Below are positions 34,968-51,357 of a stretch of 64,000 nt of DNA, piece after piece. The translations under genes were made by a program, and so were the position numbers. Below the pieces are notes generated by a model that was not told the origin of the DNA, did not search any database, and was given only the letters and a program-made list of their open reading frames with translations. The DNA is taken from NCBI RefSeq assembly GCF_947179165.1, contig NC_077247.1, positions 46,916,935 to 46,980,934 of the forward strand, given 5' to 3'. This DNA comes from Solanum dulcamara (taxonomy: Eukaryota > Streptophyta > Magnoliopsida > Solanales > Solanaceae). The first letter of the stretch is position 1. Every line of letters begins with the position of its first letter.

Positions 34968-36289
34968 TATATAACTTACATTTAGTTATAAATTGTAGTA
35001 ATACTTTATCAATAATAATAGAATAATAGAAAAAGTAATTAATTGTGCTCCAAACTTTTCCATTAAACGCGCTACTTTATTCCATATATTTTTTATTTTA
35101 TCTGAATTTATGAAGTTGGAGTTTGTTAAGTTATACTTTTACAATATGTCTTTCATCATAATTTAATCATATATCTTTAAAGTATTTTAAATTGTCAATT
35201 ATTATGACTTATTGTATTTTTTATATAATTTTTAAATATGTATATTTTAAATTTAAAAATAGTGAAATTGAATTATTTTGCTAAATTTTAGAAATTAGAG
35301 ATATAAATCATATCTAGTAAAAGTACATTTAAAATCAAAATATTTTTTATGAAATGTATGACCAAACACAAGTTCAACTTTAATTCAAACTTTTAAACAA
35401 TAAATAAATTTATAAAAATATAGAAGGAAAAAGGCACAAACCGTGAAAAAAATTATTTAATGCAAAAATATAGAAGAAAAATGGCAAAAGCTATAAATAA
35501 AGTTAAATGACAAAAGTACCTTCTGAAATTTAATTCCGGGAAGCACACACATTGACGGTAACGTGTGTGCTTGTTCCCATTTCTTAATTACTTTTTACTT
35601 TAGTTCATGTCATTTCAACATGTTAAATTTCACCTAAACAATAGTTCAGATAAAGTTTTATTTTTTTTTAACACAAAAAATTGATCTATAAGCTAATGAG
35701 AGTCAATTTAAATAGTAGTGACTTCATGAAAGAGAAGATTATAATTTTGTTGATCTTAACTATTACTATAATTTTAAATAAACTTTTACAAAATATTTCA
35801 ATTATAAGGGCATTCATAAATTTTATAGTATGAAAAGTTAGAGTAATGCTTTGTACTTCCTCCATTTCATATTATTTGACTCTTGACCTAATATTCTTAA
35901 GAAAATTAATAAAAACATATTTTATTAAATTAATTTTATTAATGATACTTTGAAATTTTGAATTTTACGATAACTATTATATATTATTAATATATAAACC
36001 AAGTATAATTTAAAAATATTATTGAGAAGGAAAATGTTGAAGAAAAAAATTGTTGTGTGTGTCAAAAGTGTTAGGCAACTGAAAGGAGAGAGCTAGGTGG
36101 GCTCCACAGTGTCACCTCCCCTGTTACAACTTACATATGAGCACAAAAATGATGCAAGTTGAAGGATAAAATTGTTTGACAACTCAAAAAAATTTAAAGG
36201 AGCTACAAGAAATCCTTTTCTTGACCAATAAAATTACATCAATTCAGTGTAATTACAAAACTATCCTAATGTGCTCAATTTTCAAGCAG

Positions 36290-36341
36290 CCATGTTGACG
36301 GAAAGCTGCTTGCTTCTTGGCACCATGTTGACGGAAAGCTG
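36290..36341 (+). promoter_or_regulatory. Duplicated TTGACG element and TATA box of the GLR gene
   Basis: CCATGTTGACGGAAAGCTG occurs at 36290-36308 and again at 36323-36341, 33 bp apart. The second copy abuts TTATATATAG, a plausible TATA box about 60 bp before the ATG. Each repeat contains TTGAC (W-box core) overlapping TGACG (TGA/bZIP core). Confidence 0.6.
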
Positions 36342-36405
36342 TTATATATAGTAGTTAATTTTGGAAAGGAAGACATATTTTCAGCTAAAGTAGAAAAAAT
36401 AAATC

Positions 36406-40487
<4,082 letters not shown>

Positions 40488-42856
40488 AGTGGGATTATTC
40501 AGAGTAACAAAATGACAAAACAAACTAGACTAGGTAGGTTTTCACTTTTCTACATAACTTTTTATAGTTAATCATTGATTCCTCTGAATCAATCCAATGT
40601 AAAGGTTTCGATAGAATTATAAATTGTGGAATAGGGTAGCAGAAACAAACAGAGAATTCTTTGAAATCTTTGATACATTCAGAGCAAGTCTTCGACAATC
40701 CTGACAGATGGTTGTCCTGTCACAATTCTGTAACACAAAGATACTGGTGGCACAAGAAAACAGTGACGAACCCTATAGTCTAGTGGTATTAGTAGAGTTT
40801 GTTTCCGATATAATATGTGTGAGTTAGATTATTGTTGCTTCCATTCTTTTTCTCTCTTTCTAATTGAATTGAGACTTGTCTAATGAAGCCACAAGGATAG
40901 TGAGGACGTATATAGCCGAGCCCAAATAACTTATTGAGGCATAGTCATGGTTGTATAGGCTATTAACTGCGAGAAAAATGATCAGACCCAACAGGATGAT
41001 ACATAATGTGTATCAGAAGTAACACTTTGGTTGAAAAATTATCCAAAATTTAACACTAATGCAACTCAATGAAAGTCTGTCATCCTATTAAGTATAGGTT
41101 GGATTCTATTTTACCCTCATTTAAAAAAGCTTTATAGGATTCCAACTCGTGGACAAATGGATAGGCAATGTGGAATGATTATGACAACATGAAAGTTCGA
41201 ATGTTGTGAACTCTCACAAAGTGGTCACTCACTTGGAAACAAAAAATTTATACTTGAAAGGGACTTTTTAGTTTTTTAAAATTCTCCTTTTTCAAGGCCA
41301 CAATTAAAGCTTGGCATGAGAGATGTGAAGCCTGAATTGCATGGTCCACAGCTTTTACTGAGCTCATTTCTGGTAGAAAGGTAGTGATATCAACAAAGGG
41401 ATGATTGAATTTTAAATAGAAAGAGTAAAAAGTGCATCTTTTGTGACCTGCTGTCTTGTGTGAAAGTGAGGTCCCTCATTGCACTTGCACATGCTATGCA
41501 TTTAAGTGATCTGAGCTTCAGAAAGGTCTTTCTAGAATTCTTCTTTAGGTGTGGTTTGAAATGGAATTCATTTTGTGGTGAATATTTTCCCATAAAAATG
41601 GGGTATTACTGAATAAATATGTTTGTTCATCAACAAAAAATGAAAGAAATTAACTAACGTTTTTTTGTTTTAATTGTGATTTGAACCGTTGTTTCCGATG
41701 ACTTTCACCTGGTCATACTTTTAGGTGCTTCATTTTGTTGTGAATATTCCTTTGAAGCACAATTTGCATTCATTTGCATATCTACATGGAATTAGGCCCG
41801 TTTCAAACCAAACATGTTATGCTGTAAAAATACTTTTGTTTTTTTAAAACAAATAAAACAAAAATAGGCTCTCTCTGATCATAACAAACAATTCACTAAA
41901 GCAAACCAAAAGAACACAAAATTAACAGTTCCAAGACTCATTTTCTTTTGGCTTGTTAGGTTGTGAAAAGAAAGGGACAATCATGAGCTTAACTGCTTCT
42001 TTGCTTGAAATACAAGTTGCTTTTGCTTTAGTTTATGTTTTGCCTAGCTACCTCTTCTTTAATTTGGTGTTGAATATATTTATTATAAAAATGAAATGGT
42101 GAATGCATATTGGAACAGAGAAAATGAGAAAAGTTACTATTGCACATGGACATATTATTAGAATTTCTTCATGTTTGACTAAAGACACCAGACACCTTAC
42201 CTTTTACGACCCAAAGCTTAGTCACTGTTCCACTCATCTTTAACCTTTTACTTACCTTTTTTTTACTTGTCCAAATTTTAACATAGATTCTTTAAGTGTA
42301 CAACTTAACAGACGGTTCCATCCCTTTTGCCCCCCCCCCCCCCCTCTTCCACCCCCTCCCAAGATAAAAAAGAGCAAATTGTTAAGAAGTTAAATGAGTC
42401 AAGTGAATGAAAGAGTCCAATCAACAATGTTGAAGGCTAGCTCACTTGATGAGTTGACAATTGAGGTAGAGAGTTTAAATTTCATCGGTAGAATAACATT
42501 TTTTTTCCCTTTCGCCCTCCCTGGCTTAAAATATATATTTACGTATTTGAATAAAAGCTAGTGTAATAGATTATTTATACTATGATCATTTGTCAGTGGT
42601 CACATCTACCGTAACTAAATATGAAAAAATAGAAAATGTCCAAGTATATATTCACCTGATGGTTTTCTGTCTGCCATCATATTTATTTATGTATTCCAAA
42701 TATTTATTGATTGGGCATCTCCTCACGGGTCCATGATTCTTCTTTGGAACATGGCTACTTCTTGTCTGTCTATACTCTGTAACAGTCACCTTTCGATTTT
42801 TCCTATATACTTATCCACTATTTCCTATTTTGTCTTAGTCATTAAACCAAACCACC
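40488..42856. other. Intergenic: GLR 3' flank and peroxidase promoter
   Basis: No gene supported. A candidate SINE-like segment is listed at 40.77-40.97 kb. A run of about 13 C residues lies at 42331-42343. The open frame from 42733 overlaps peroxidase exon 1 in another frame and is not a gene. Confidence 0.6.
40765..40965 (+). mobile_element. Candidate degenerate SINE
   Basis: The left part, CGAACCCTATAGTCTAGTGG, has a tRNA-like box A look. The right part carries GAGGACGTATATAGCCGAGC then TTATTGAGGCATAGTCATGG, a diverged version of the SINE tail seen at 10.65 kb. No convincing target duplication. Confidence 0.4.
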
Positions 42857-45800
42857 ATGTCTTCTTCTCCCACATTTTCTTCCACTGCCACCATTTTTAT
42901 GTTCCTCTTCTTCCTCAATTTGCCCTTCTCCAATTCTCTGCTACCAATCAATGCCACCCTTCGGCGGCCGCCTCGACAACTCTCCGTTAACTACTATGCC
43001 AAATCATGCCCTCAAGTTGAATATCTGGTGGGCTCTGTAACCTCCAACATGTTCAAAGAAGCTCCTGCCTCTGGCCCTGCCACCATTCGCCTTTTTTTCC
43101 ATGATTGCTTTGTTGAAGTAAGTCACAATTTACTAGCAATAGCTTTTTTTCACCATAATTTGAATTTTATAAGTGCTAGCTAGGCTCAAAAATGCTACTA
43201 TAGTCTTAATGAATAAAATTATTCCATACTTATAAAGCCGGATTCAAAATTCCAACTTTATAGATTCACATGTATGTACATATTTTATAAAATTTATTAA
43301 TATATATAGAGAGAAAGAGAGTTTGAGCTAAGCTATTGAGTTCTGTCGAATTTGTAAATAATATTGTGCATCCGCCTCTGAGTACCTTTACGTGGTGGTG
43401 AAGTAGTCGAGTTGTGCTAAGTTGGCCCGGACACAATTGTTATAAGTTTTTTTTTTATAGTATATGGGTGTTTTTAACTTCACTGTTTGAATGCAGGGGT
43501 GTGATGGGTCAATATTGATATCAAGTAAAGCAGGAAGCAAAGAATTAGCAGAGAAAGATGCAGAAGATAACAAGGATATAGCTAAAGAGGCATTTGAGGG
43601 CATAAATAAAGCCAAAGCTGTTGTGGAAAGCAAGTGTCCTGGTGTTGTTTCTTGTGCAGACATTCTTGCCATTGCTACCAGAAATTTTGTCCACTTAGTA
43701 AGTCTACTAATTCAAATACCACACAAACTAAGTCTTCTACTATAATTTAAATGGTACTATAGTTCTTTTTAAGTCCGTTTATTAAACGAGAAAAGGCCAA
43801 AAATACCTTTGAACTATTTGAAAAGGTTTTAAAATACTCTTTATTCACCTTTGGTTTAAAAATATCTTTTCATTCACCTTTTTGGCTCACTTGTATCCTT
43901 GAAACTAAGAACCCTCTTTTATTTTATTTTTAAAAAAATATTTCATATATGTAATTTTCTTATTGGATAAAATAAAAACCACTTTTCTACTAAAATTTTT
44001 TTCATAATTTATCCAAATCAAAATATATCCCTCTTCAAGACCCCATTTTTTTTAAATAAAAAAAAAACAAGTAATTTTTTGTATTTTCCATGGCTTCTTC
44101 TTGTTTTAGATAATTAATATATTATTAAAAAAATTAGTAATACCACAATTCTAAAAACATATTATGTTATTCAAAAATTCTAAGCAATATCTATCTTCCA
44201 TTTTTTAAAGGAAAATTTGATAACATAAATTTTTTTGCTAATAATTCTCTGTGATAACTAATTTCAAACAGAAAATTTCACAAAAAGTTGTAATTAAAGA
44301 TTAACACAGTTAAAAAAAAAGATAGATGTTCGTAGGGAAAAGGAAAGTAGGAAAAGAGAGAAAAAATTATAATTTATTTATGAATAAGATAATATATTGC
44401 TACGATATGACATTATTAATTTATTTATGAAATATTTATTATCTAAATCATAATTAAAATTTTGATTTAATTAATTAAATCTTAGTAGTTAATTTTTTCT
44501 TATATCATGTGTCTTCAATTCAAGTAAGAACTTGGAGAGGAGCCGAATTCAAAAAATAATAATTAAAAAGGCTACAACAAATACAAAATGCTACTAGATT
44601 TTCAAAAAAACATAAAATTGGAGTCTTGAAAATGTATATTGTTTTGACTTGAATAAATTATGAGAAAAAGTCTAGTAGAGATGAGATTTTTATTTCATCC
44701 AATAAGAAAATGACACATAATAAATATTTAATAAATAAATAAAGGGTTGTTAGTTTCAAAGGTATAAATGAGTCAAAAAAGTGAATGAAAAGGTACTTTT
44801 AGACCAAAAAATGAGTAGGAGAGTATTTTTAGATCAAAATGTAGATAAAGAATATTTTTGACCCTTTTTCATTTGATAAATTAACAAGTGTTTACCTCTT
44901 AATTTGAATTTAGAAAAAATATCGAATGAAAATACATGTGTCTTCAATTTTTTTCTCAGTAATTACATGGTCAAAATTGATAATTTTGTTTTATTCTCCT
45001 ACTGATGTACAGTTCGTAACCTTTTCCTATATATTTTTACTTCAATAAAGCCTTTCCTTTTTGTACTAAACTTTGCACGTAAGGCACCACACAATAAGTC
45101 TAAATAAAACGGAAAGAGTGAGCCATTTGGTCTTCTTTCTTTTTCATCGAAATTGTCTCCTCATATTATCCAAATTTTATGAGAAGAATCAAACAGTTCT
45201 CGATTGTTTAATACATTGGCAGCAATAGTCCAAAATCGTGCAGAATTATATAAAAAAGGTTGACACATGAAAAGTTCAAAAATATGGCTGTCCAAGTTTT
45301 GGCATGATATGATGAACAAGACAAAAGTCATACTTTTATTTTTGGTCAATTACTCCATTAGTCATCTATGCATATGTGGGCGAAAAAGTACCAAATTGCA
45401 GTAAACATTGCTCATTTGGAGTGGTAGTTAAAATATACATGATCAAATAGATTTAGAATGACACTAGACATGTGAGCTAGTACATATTTTAATGTAATCT
45501 CGAGGGCTCCAAATGAATTCTTTGGGATAATAACAAACTTTTGACTTTGTCTTTATTCAAAGGGCCATAGCATTTTGAATACGGGATTTGTCAGAATTCA
45601 CTAATTTTGATCCAAATTTTGTATTTGTTTTAAAATTTTATCATAAAAATTTGTTGATTATTTCATAATAGCTTAATTTCATGATTTGATGAATAGGTTG
45701 GAGGACCCTATTATGAAGTGAAGAAAGGAAGATGGGATGGAAAGATATCAAAGGCATCAAGGGTGCACCAAAATCTTCCTCAATCAAATTCAACAGTGGA

Positions 45801-46278
45801 CCAACTTTTGAAACTTTTTTCCTCTAAAGGACTCACCCCAGAGGACCTTGTGGTCCTCTCTGGTGCACACACAATAGGTTTTGCACATTGCAAGCAATTT
45901 GTGAACAGAATTTATAACTACAAAGGGACCAAGAAACCTGACCCTTATATGGATCCTAGACTCTTAAAGGCCCTCAAAATGTCATGTCCACAATTTGGTG
46001 GAAATGTTGATATTGTAGCACCATTTGATGTGACAACACCTTTCTCATTTGACAATGCTTATTATGGGAATTTGGACGCTAAATTGGGATTGTTGGCTTC
46101 TGATCAAGCTCTGTCTTTGGACCCTAGGACTAAGTCATTAGTTCAAGTATTGGCAAAGGATAAACATAAGTTTTTTCAGGCTTTTGCTGATGCTATGGAC
46201 AAAATGGGAAGTATTGGGGTCAAAAGGGGAAGAAAGCATGGGGAATTTAGAAAAGATTGTACTATCCATCATATCTGA
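42857..46278 (+). CDS. Class III (secretory) peroxidase
   Basis: Three exons: 42857-43117, 43497-43697 and 45697-46278, all phase 0; 347 residues. Haem peroxidases of this class are exported to the wall or vacuole and oxidise phenolics with H2O2 (lignin, suberin, defence). A signal peptide of about 27 residues precedes the mature start QLSVNYYAKSCPQ. Distal catalytic residues are Arg78 and His82 in IRLFFHDCF; the proximal haem ligand is His212 in LSGAHTIGFAHC. All eight conserved cysteines are present. The calcium-site segment GCDGSILI follows FVE, where most relatives have FVQ. The C-terminus ends shortly after the last cysteine, so there is no vacuolar extension. Intron 2 is about 2 kb because of a foldback insertion. 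Confidence 0.94.
43790..44870. mobile_element. Foldback DNA element with about 250-bp inverted arms in peroxidase intron 2
   Basis: The left arm runs from GAAAAGGCCAAAAATACC through TCTTTTCATTCACC, TTGAAACTAA and TTTCTTATTGGATAAAATAA to TTTCATAATTTATCC. The right arm is its reverse complement with scattered changes, ending TATTTTTGACCCTTTTTC. The arms span roughly 43790-44035 and 44640-44870; the 600-bp core is AT-rich with no coding frame. I could not find a clean target duplication. Confidence 0.78.
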
Positions 46279-46454
46279 TTTTTGGGTTCTTGGATTATTT
46301 CATTTTTCCTAATTATTCATTTGATTATTCCTTCTTGGTCCTTTTTTTTTTAAAAGTAATCTTGTACTGCTTGAACACATCCATGATATCTCCGCGGAGA
46401 AAGGGGAATTGAGAGTGAAATTCTGATTAAAAAGAAAAAAATTCTGAAATATTT

Positions 46455-46555
46455 CTCCGTTTCAATTTATACTTTCTTTTTCTTTTTTCAAAAGTTTTAT
46501 TTATTTTTTTAAGTTCCCTATCAAGTTCAAATAAGATAAATAAATTAAAACGGAG
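46455..46555. repeat. Short Stowaway-like MITE remnant
   Basis: CTCCGTTTCAATTTATACTT on the left, AAATAAATTAAAACGGAG on the right, about 101 bp. Confidence 0.6.
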
Positions 46556-47042
46556 AGACTAACTTTTTTTTCAATTTATATATTATCTTTTGGCTTCCCT
46601 CAATTAGACAAATAAATCATAGATGAATGAAAATGGGGAAAATAAGAAGTGTTTTAAAAAGTGTAGTGCACTAACATTGTGATTATAAAAGAGTATTTAC
46701 ATAAACATATGATTTAAAAAGTAATTACAGTTAATTTTATTTAATAATATTAATAGGTAATTTACAATAAATAATAAGTAACCAATTAAAGTACGTTAAA
46801 GCAAGCTAAATTACCAACATGGAGTTTAATTACCAACATGGTTGTGTGATGGATAGTTGGATCTCTCCGTCCTTAATCAGAAATAATAATAAAAATTATT
46901 TTTGGTTCATTTTGGTATTAATATTTTTAGAGCTCGTTTGAATTGACTTATAATTTGCTTATAAGTTGCTTTTAGTTTTTTTAAATGTTTGATTGGTCAA
47001 CTTAAAGTCATTTTGTACTTAAAATAAGTAAAAAAATAATTA

Positions 47043-47190
47043 GGTCTGTTTGGCTTAGTATATCTAAAACAGCTTATAAGCCTTAAAAAAAAGTTGAGCT
47101 ACCCCAACTTAATTATTTTTTTAAGCTTATGACAGTCCAACTTTTTTTTTTTTAGCTTATAAGCTATTTAAAAAAAGTTAAGTCAGACCC
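47043..47190. repeat. Tourist-like MITE
   Basis: GGTCTGTTTGGCTTA on the left and TTAAGTCAGACCC on the right, with TTA at 47040-47042 and 47191-47193. About 148 bp, rich in GCTTATAAGC. Confidence 0.6.
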
Positions 47191-47561
47191 TTAGTACACT
47201 ATACATACATATAACATAAATATAAACAAAAATTAGACAAATGAAAAGTTGATTTTCCTCCCAATTATAACTGGATTTTCTATATCAAAGTCAAATAGGA
47301 GTAAATTAAAATTATTATGAGGATCTCCCTTTTTCATTATTTTTTTCAAGGCTTATTTGAGTCGCTGGAATATCCCAAAGTCTCTTAAAATGATTACTTA
47401 AAATTCAAAGTTAAGAATAAAATAATTTTATTTCTGTTTTCCTGAAGGGAAATAGAAGAAAGCGTGCTATATTGCGCCAGGAATAGGAAGAGCAATAACG
47501 AAATACAGGGCGTGCTATATTGCGCTACCTGACTTGTCTCGCCGGCGACGAAGATCGAAAA

Positions 47562-50500
47562 ATGAGGGCCGTAGTCCAGCGTGTTGCTTCAGCCAGTGTA
47601 GAGGTTTTTTTCCTTCTATTTGTGGAGTATTACTAACTAGGAATAATAGCTCTCATTGCTTACCTAGTGCATAATAGCAATTTTTTGCAGGTCGAGGGAC
47701 ATATAGTATCAGCAATCGGTCCGGGATTGCTCGTTCTCGTTGGGATTCATGAGTCAGACGTCGATTCCGATGCTGACTACATGTAAGTGAGCTTCGACGG
47801 TAAAAGTTACTACTTTGAAATGCTAATAGAAAATATTTTCTGAATCACTTTTTTTTGTTTTTTGGTGTTCTGTTAATGTTTGTAATTTTGCAGATGCCGG
47901 AAAGTGTTGAATATGAGACTGTTCCCGAATGAGGAAACTGGAAAGACATGGGATCACAGTGTAATTTTCTCTCTGTTGTGGTGATTAAATAATTTTTGTA
48001 CAACATTATTCCCTCTGATTCATTTTGTATGGTGATGCTTTACCATTTTGATGGGGAAATAATTACTTCAAAATTTGAATTGTTAAATGACTGTGAATTC
48101 TTGTAAGTTGTATAAAACGATATTTATTTCAGAAAGTCTGATTCCAATTTTTTTCAACAGAGAAAGTGATTTTTTGAGGTAATAACTATTAGTTGAGTAA
48201 TCATATGAGAAATCAACACATTAATTAATCCACTTTGTTCATGTAGTGGTGAAGCTCTTGCTGTAGAGAGAACACCTTTATCATGAGCTTTTGTTGCTAT
48301 ATGATGGAATTGCATATTTATTTTTGCCTGATATAATGTGTGGTTTCTGAGTGCTGATTTTTACAGCTATTTACTGTCTATGCATTACTAACCAATTATC
48401 TGATTGGAGATTGAAAATTTTTGCTTGAATCAATGCTTTATTGTTTTGTGAAAAGTTTGACCTCTTATGCTAGTTGATTCTTAGAAGATATACCACTGAT
48501 AAGCATTGACACAGAACAGTTCATCTCATGAGATGAACATTTGGCTGCATCACAAGAGTATCCCATGTACAATTTATTAGAGGAAAAGATATAGTGGAAC
48601 ATATAGTGCATTCATAGCATCAACACCAACAAGTTTGGGATTGAATTCTAGTTGATTGATTGAATTTTTTGCTACCTTATAAACTGTAAAAGGAAGTAGG
48701 ATAAAATGGATAAGTTACTCCCTATGTTATTAAATGGAGGTTACATTTGTTAAGAAAGTGAGAAGGTCTTTGCAATGTAATGACGAATTGATTTGTTTGC
48801 CTCTCTTGCTTTAAAAAGTCATTGCATGCTTTCAGCTGTTTAACTTCTATTGGAGATTCTACGAAAGAGAGGAGATTGTAAACTCTAAAATTGTAAATAT
48901 TACCCCAGTTCTCTGTAATTTTGAAACAAAATCATGGCTCAAACTTCAGACTGAACAGTAAGACGAACTGCATTTCTACTCAGAAAGAATGTAAATGGAC
49001 CATTTCTTTTACTCTCTCTGTCCCATTGACCATATATTTCTGTCCCATTTAATTAGAATCTATCTTTTGGTCTATTTGAAATAGTCTGGCCTAGTTTCTT
49101 AAATGACAAAGAATTCTCTTTTTTTCTACTGCACTCATGTGATAACCTATTGAACTTTTCGTCCTTAGACTCCACAAGTCGAATGGTTTTAGATTATTAT
49201 TGGGATGGATGTAGTATGTTGATCCATGTGAGTGTTATCAAATTCCAAATATATGTTGGTAAACATTTAAGGAAAAAATTTCAACCAAAATTGAAAGGCA
49301 TTGTCATGGAAAATAATGTCCAAAAAGCTTAAAGTAAGATATAGACGAAGATCATTAACCCCATAGCTCCTCAAGCTAGTAATACATGTATGAAGAAGTT
49401 TAGTATTCAAATTTTACGCAAGACTGATTCTGAGATGTCACCGTGTTAGTTATTTTAGGGCATTGGGGATTTACAGAGTATAAAATATCACTGTTCCTTT
49501 TCATATCTTGTCAGAGATTCTGATGCATCTTTGTAAATGATGGTAGTATTGCATGGCTTGGACATTTAGAAAAACAGATGTATTATTTACTGTGTAGAAT
49601 TGTTACTTAGTCTTACTTCACTGCTTCAGTATTAAGTTTGTCGGCTTCTATTGTCTATTGGCAGGTAGTTCAGAAGAATTATGAAGTTCTATTAGGTAAC
49701 TGATTTTCTGTACAAGTTCTCGCAAAGGTCTAAGTCTTAAAGAAGATGCTTTGAAAGTCTATGATGGAAAAATAATTTAAATGAATTTAAAGATGATGCT
49801 TTGACTGTCTCAGTGATGGGAAAATAAGCTCAACTTTGGTCAGGGTATACAATGATTTACTTGTATGTCTAATTCTACTGGATGGTGCAGTGAGTCAGTT
49901 TACACTATATGGGGTTTTGAAAGGAAACAAGCCGGATTTTCATGTCGCAATGCCTCCTCAGAAAGCGAAACCCTTTTATGCCTCTCTGGTTGAGAAATTC
50001 CAGAAAGCTTACAAACAGGATGCCGTCAAAGGTGAATAAATTGTTCCATGAATTCTCAGTTTTGATCTCCTTTTCTGTTATAAATAGTCCTATGGAAAGA
50101 TAAAAGTTGATATCGGCTCTCTGTCTCTCTTGTTCTTGTGCTGACTAGCTTCTACATTTTTTTGACTGAACTTCTACCTTACTTTCATAACAAGTCAGCA
50201 CCAGTTTCAAGCTGTCAGCACAACTATTGTGCTTCCTGCGGGCACTCAATCCCCCAATGCGGATTACTTGCTTATCTTTAGTCCATTTGTAGACTATACA
50301 TGTTGACAACTTAAACCATGAAGGTTCTAATACAGAATGCTAATACTTTATTTTTCCTTAATTCTCCCTTAGCAATTTTCCCTTGAATTAAAGAAATTTA
50401 GTGTGTAATGTTGGAATATGTACTAATCTGGAATGGTGTGATATAGTAGCTAGCCCTTTCTGTGAGAAGGAACATTAAGGAATAATTTCCTCAGACTAGA

Positions 50501-51357
50501 AGACAAGGCCAAATTTCTCCAGCAATTGTGAGATATTCTTCTATTTGAATGACCTTTTAAAAGCCTAAGCTTTTAAATTGTTGCATTCAACATCATCCAT
50601 GTAGTCACAGTAATTACATCTGACAGCTTCACTGGATAAAGATGTTGGTTTTGCATCCACGGTGTTGCTCTGTCAACTATCTCATTGTTAGGGCTCTTAT
50701 ATTTGCTTGGTGTTGAAAACTGGCACATGCATAGATCAGTATCATAGATCTTAAAGGTGAACTATTATCTGCTTTCTTTCAAAATCTCCAATTCTTTTAG
50801 ATTTTGTAGTCTCTGTAAGTAATAAAATAGGTCTTCTGCATATGCAAAGAAGTTATATTTCTCTCTGCAATGGTCAAAGATTGACTGGCTTTGATGCTCT
50901 TCGCTTTACTGATGAGGTCTAAAGTATTATATCCTCTTATTTTCTGGTTGTACTATTTTACTCAACTTAGTTAAGCCCAGAGCTTCAGCTATTTGACTGA
51001 AATGCTTAATGAGGTTATGTGGTCTCAAAATGCTTTACTGGCTTAATTGGTTAATAATGAATCCACAGGAGTAACTTCTGCACTTCTAGTTTCGTTCTGT
51101 TCCTTTTGAGAAAGCTAAAATTACAGAAACTGTATAATGGGAGATGACTATCCATATATTTTTTGCGTATTGCAGATGGTGTCTTTGGGGCAATGATGAA
51201 GGTGGGGTTCTCTGAAAGAATGAGTTCTTTTAGGTTTAAAATTCTGTTGAACTGGAGGATGTTCTCAGACTTGCGTATTTGTTTAATTTGGCAGGTCAAC
51301 TTGGTCAATGATGGCCCTGTCACGATGCATCTTGACTCAGCACAACCGTCAAAATGA
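47562..51357 (+). CDS. D-aminoacyl-tRNA deacylase (DTD)
   Basis: Seven exons: 47562-47603, 47691-47782, 47894-47960, 49665-49695, 49891-50031, 51176-51201 and 51295-51357; 153 residues, the usual length. The enzyme hydrolyses D-amino acids mischarged onto tRNA, a proofreading step in the cytosol and, in plants, possibly organelles. The start MRAVVQRVASASVEVEG is canonical. The catalytic SQFT motif is at residues 79-82 (VSQFTLYGVLKGNKPDFHVAM) and the Gly-Pro motif at NDGPVT (138-143), which projects into the partner subunit. Exons 4 (31 nt) and 6 (26 nt) are very short, but both are needed to keep the family sequence (VVQKNYEVLL and DGVFGAMMK). The gene converges on SNI1, whose stop lies 846 bp downstream. 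Confidence 0.92.

Larger units (their letters stand above)
30979..36405. other. Intergenic transposon-rich gap between ERA-like and GLR genes
   Basis: Head-to-head gap of 5.4 kb with both promoters and no gene of its own. It is strongly AT-rich and holds at least four small DNA elements and one truncated LINE, listed separately. A lone left end, TACTTCCTCCATTTCATATT at about 35850, looks like a truncated MITE without its partner. Confidence 0.65.
46279..47561. other. Intergenic: peroxidase 3' flank and deacylase promoter
   Basis: Contains the peroxidase 3' UTR, two small MITEs and the short promoter of the deacylase gene. 'GCGTGCTATATTGCGC' occurs twice, at 47462 and 47511 (49 bp apart), just before the deacylase ATG. 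Confidence 0.6.
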
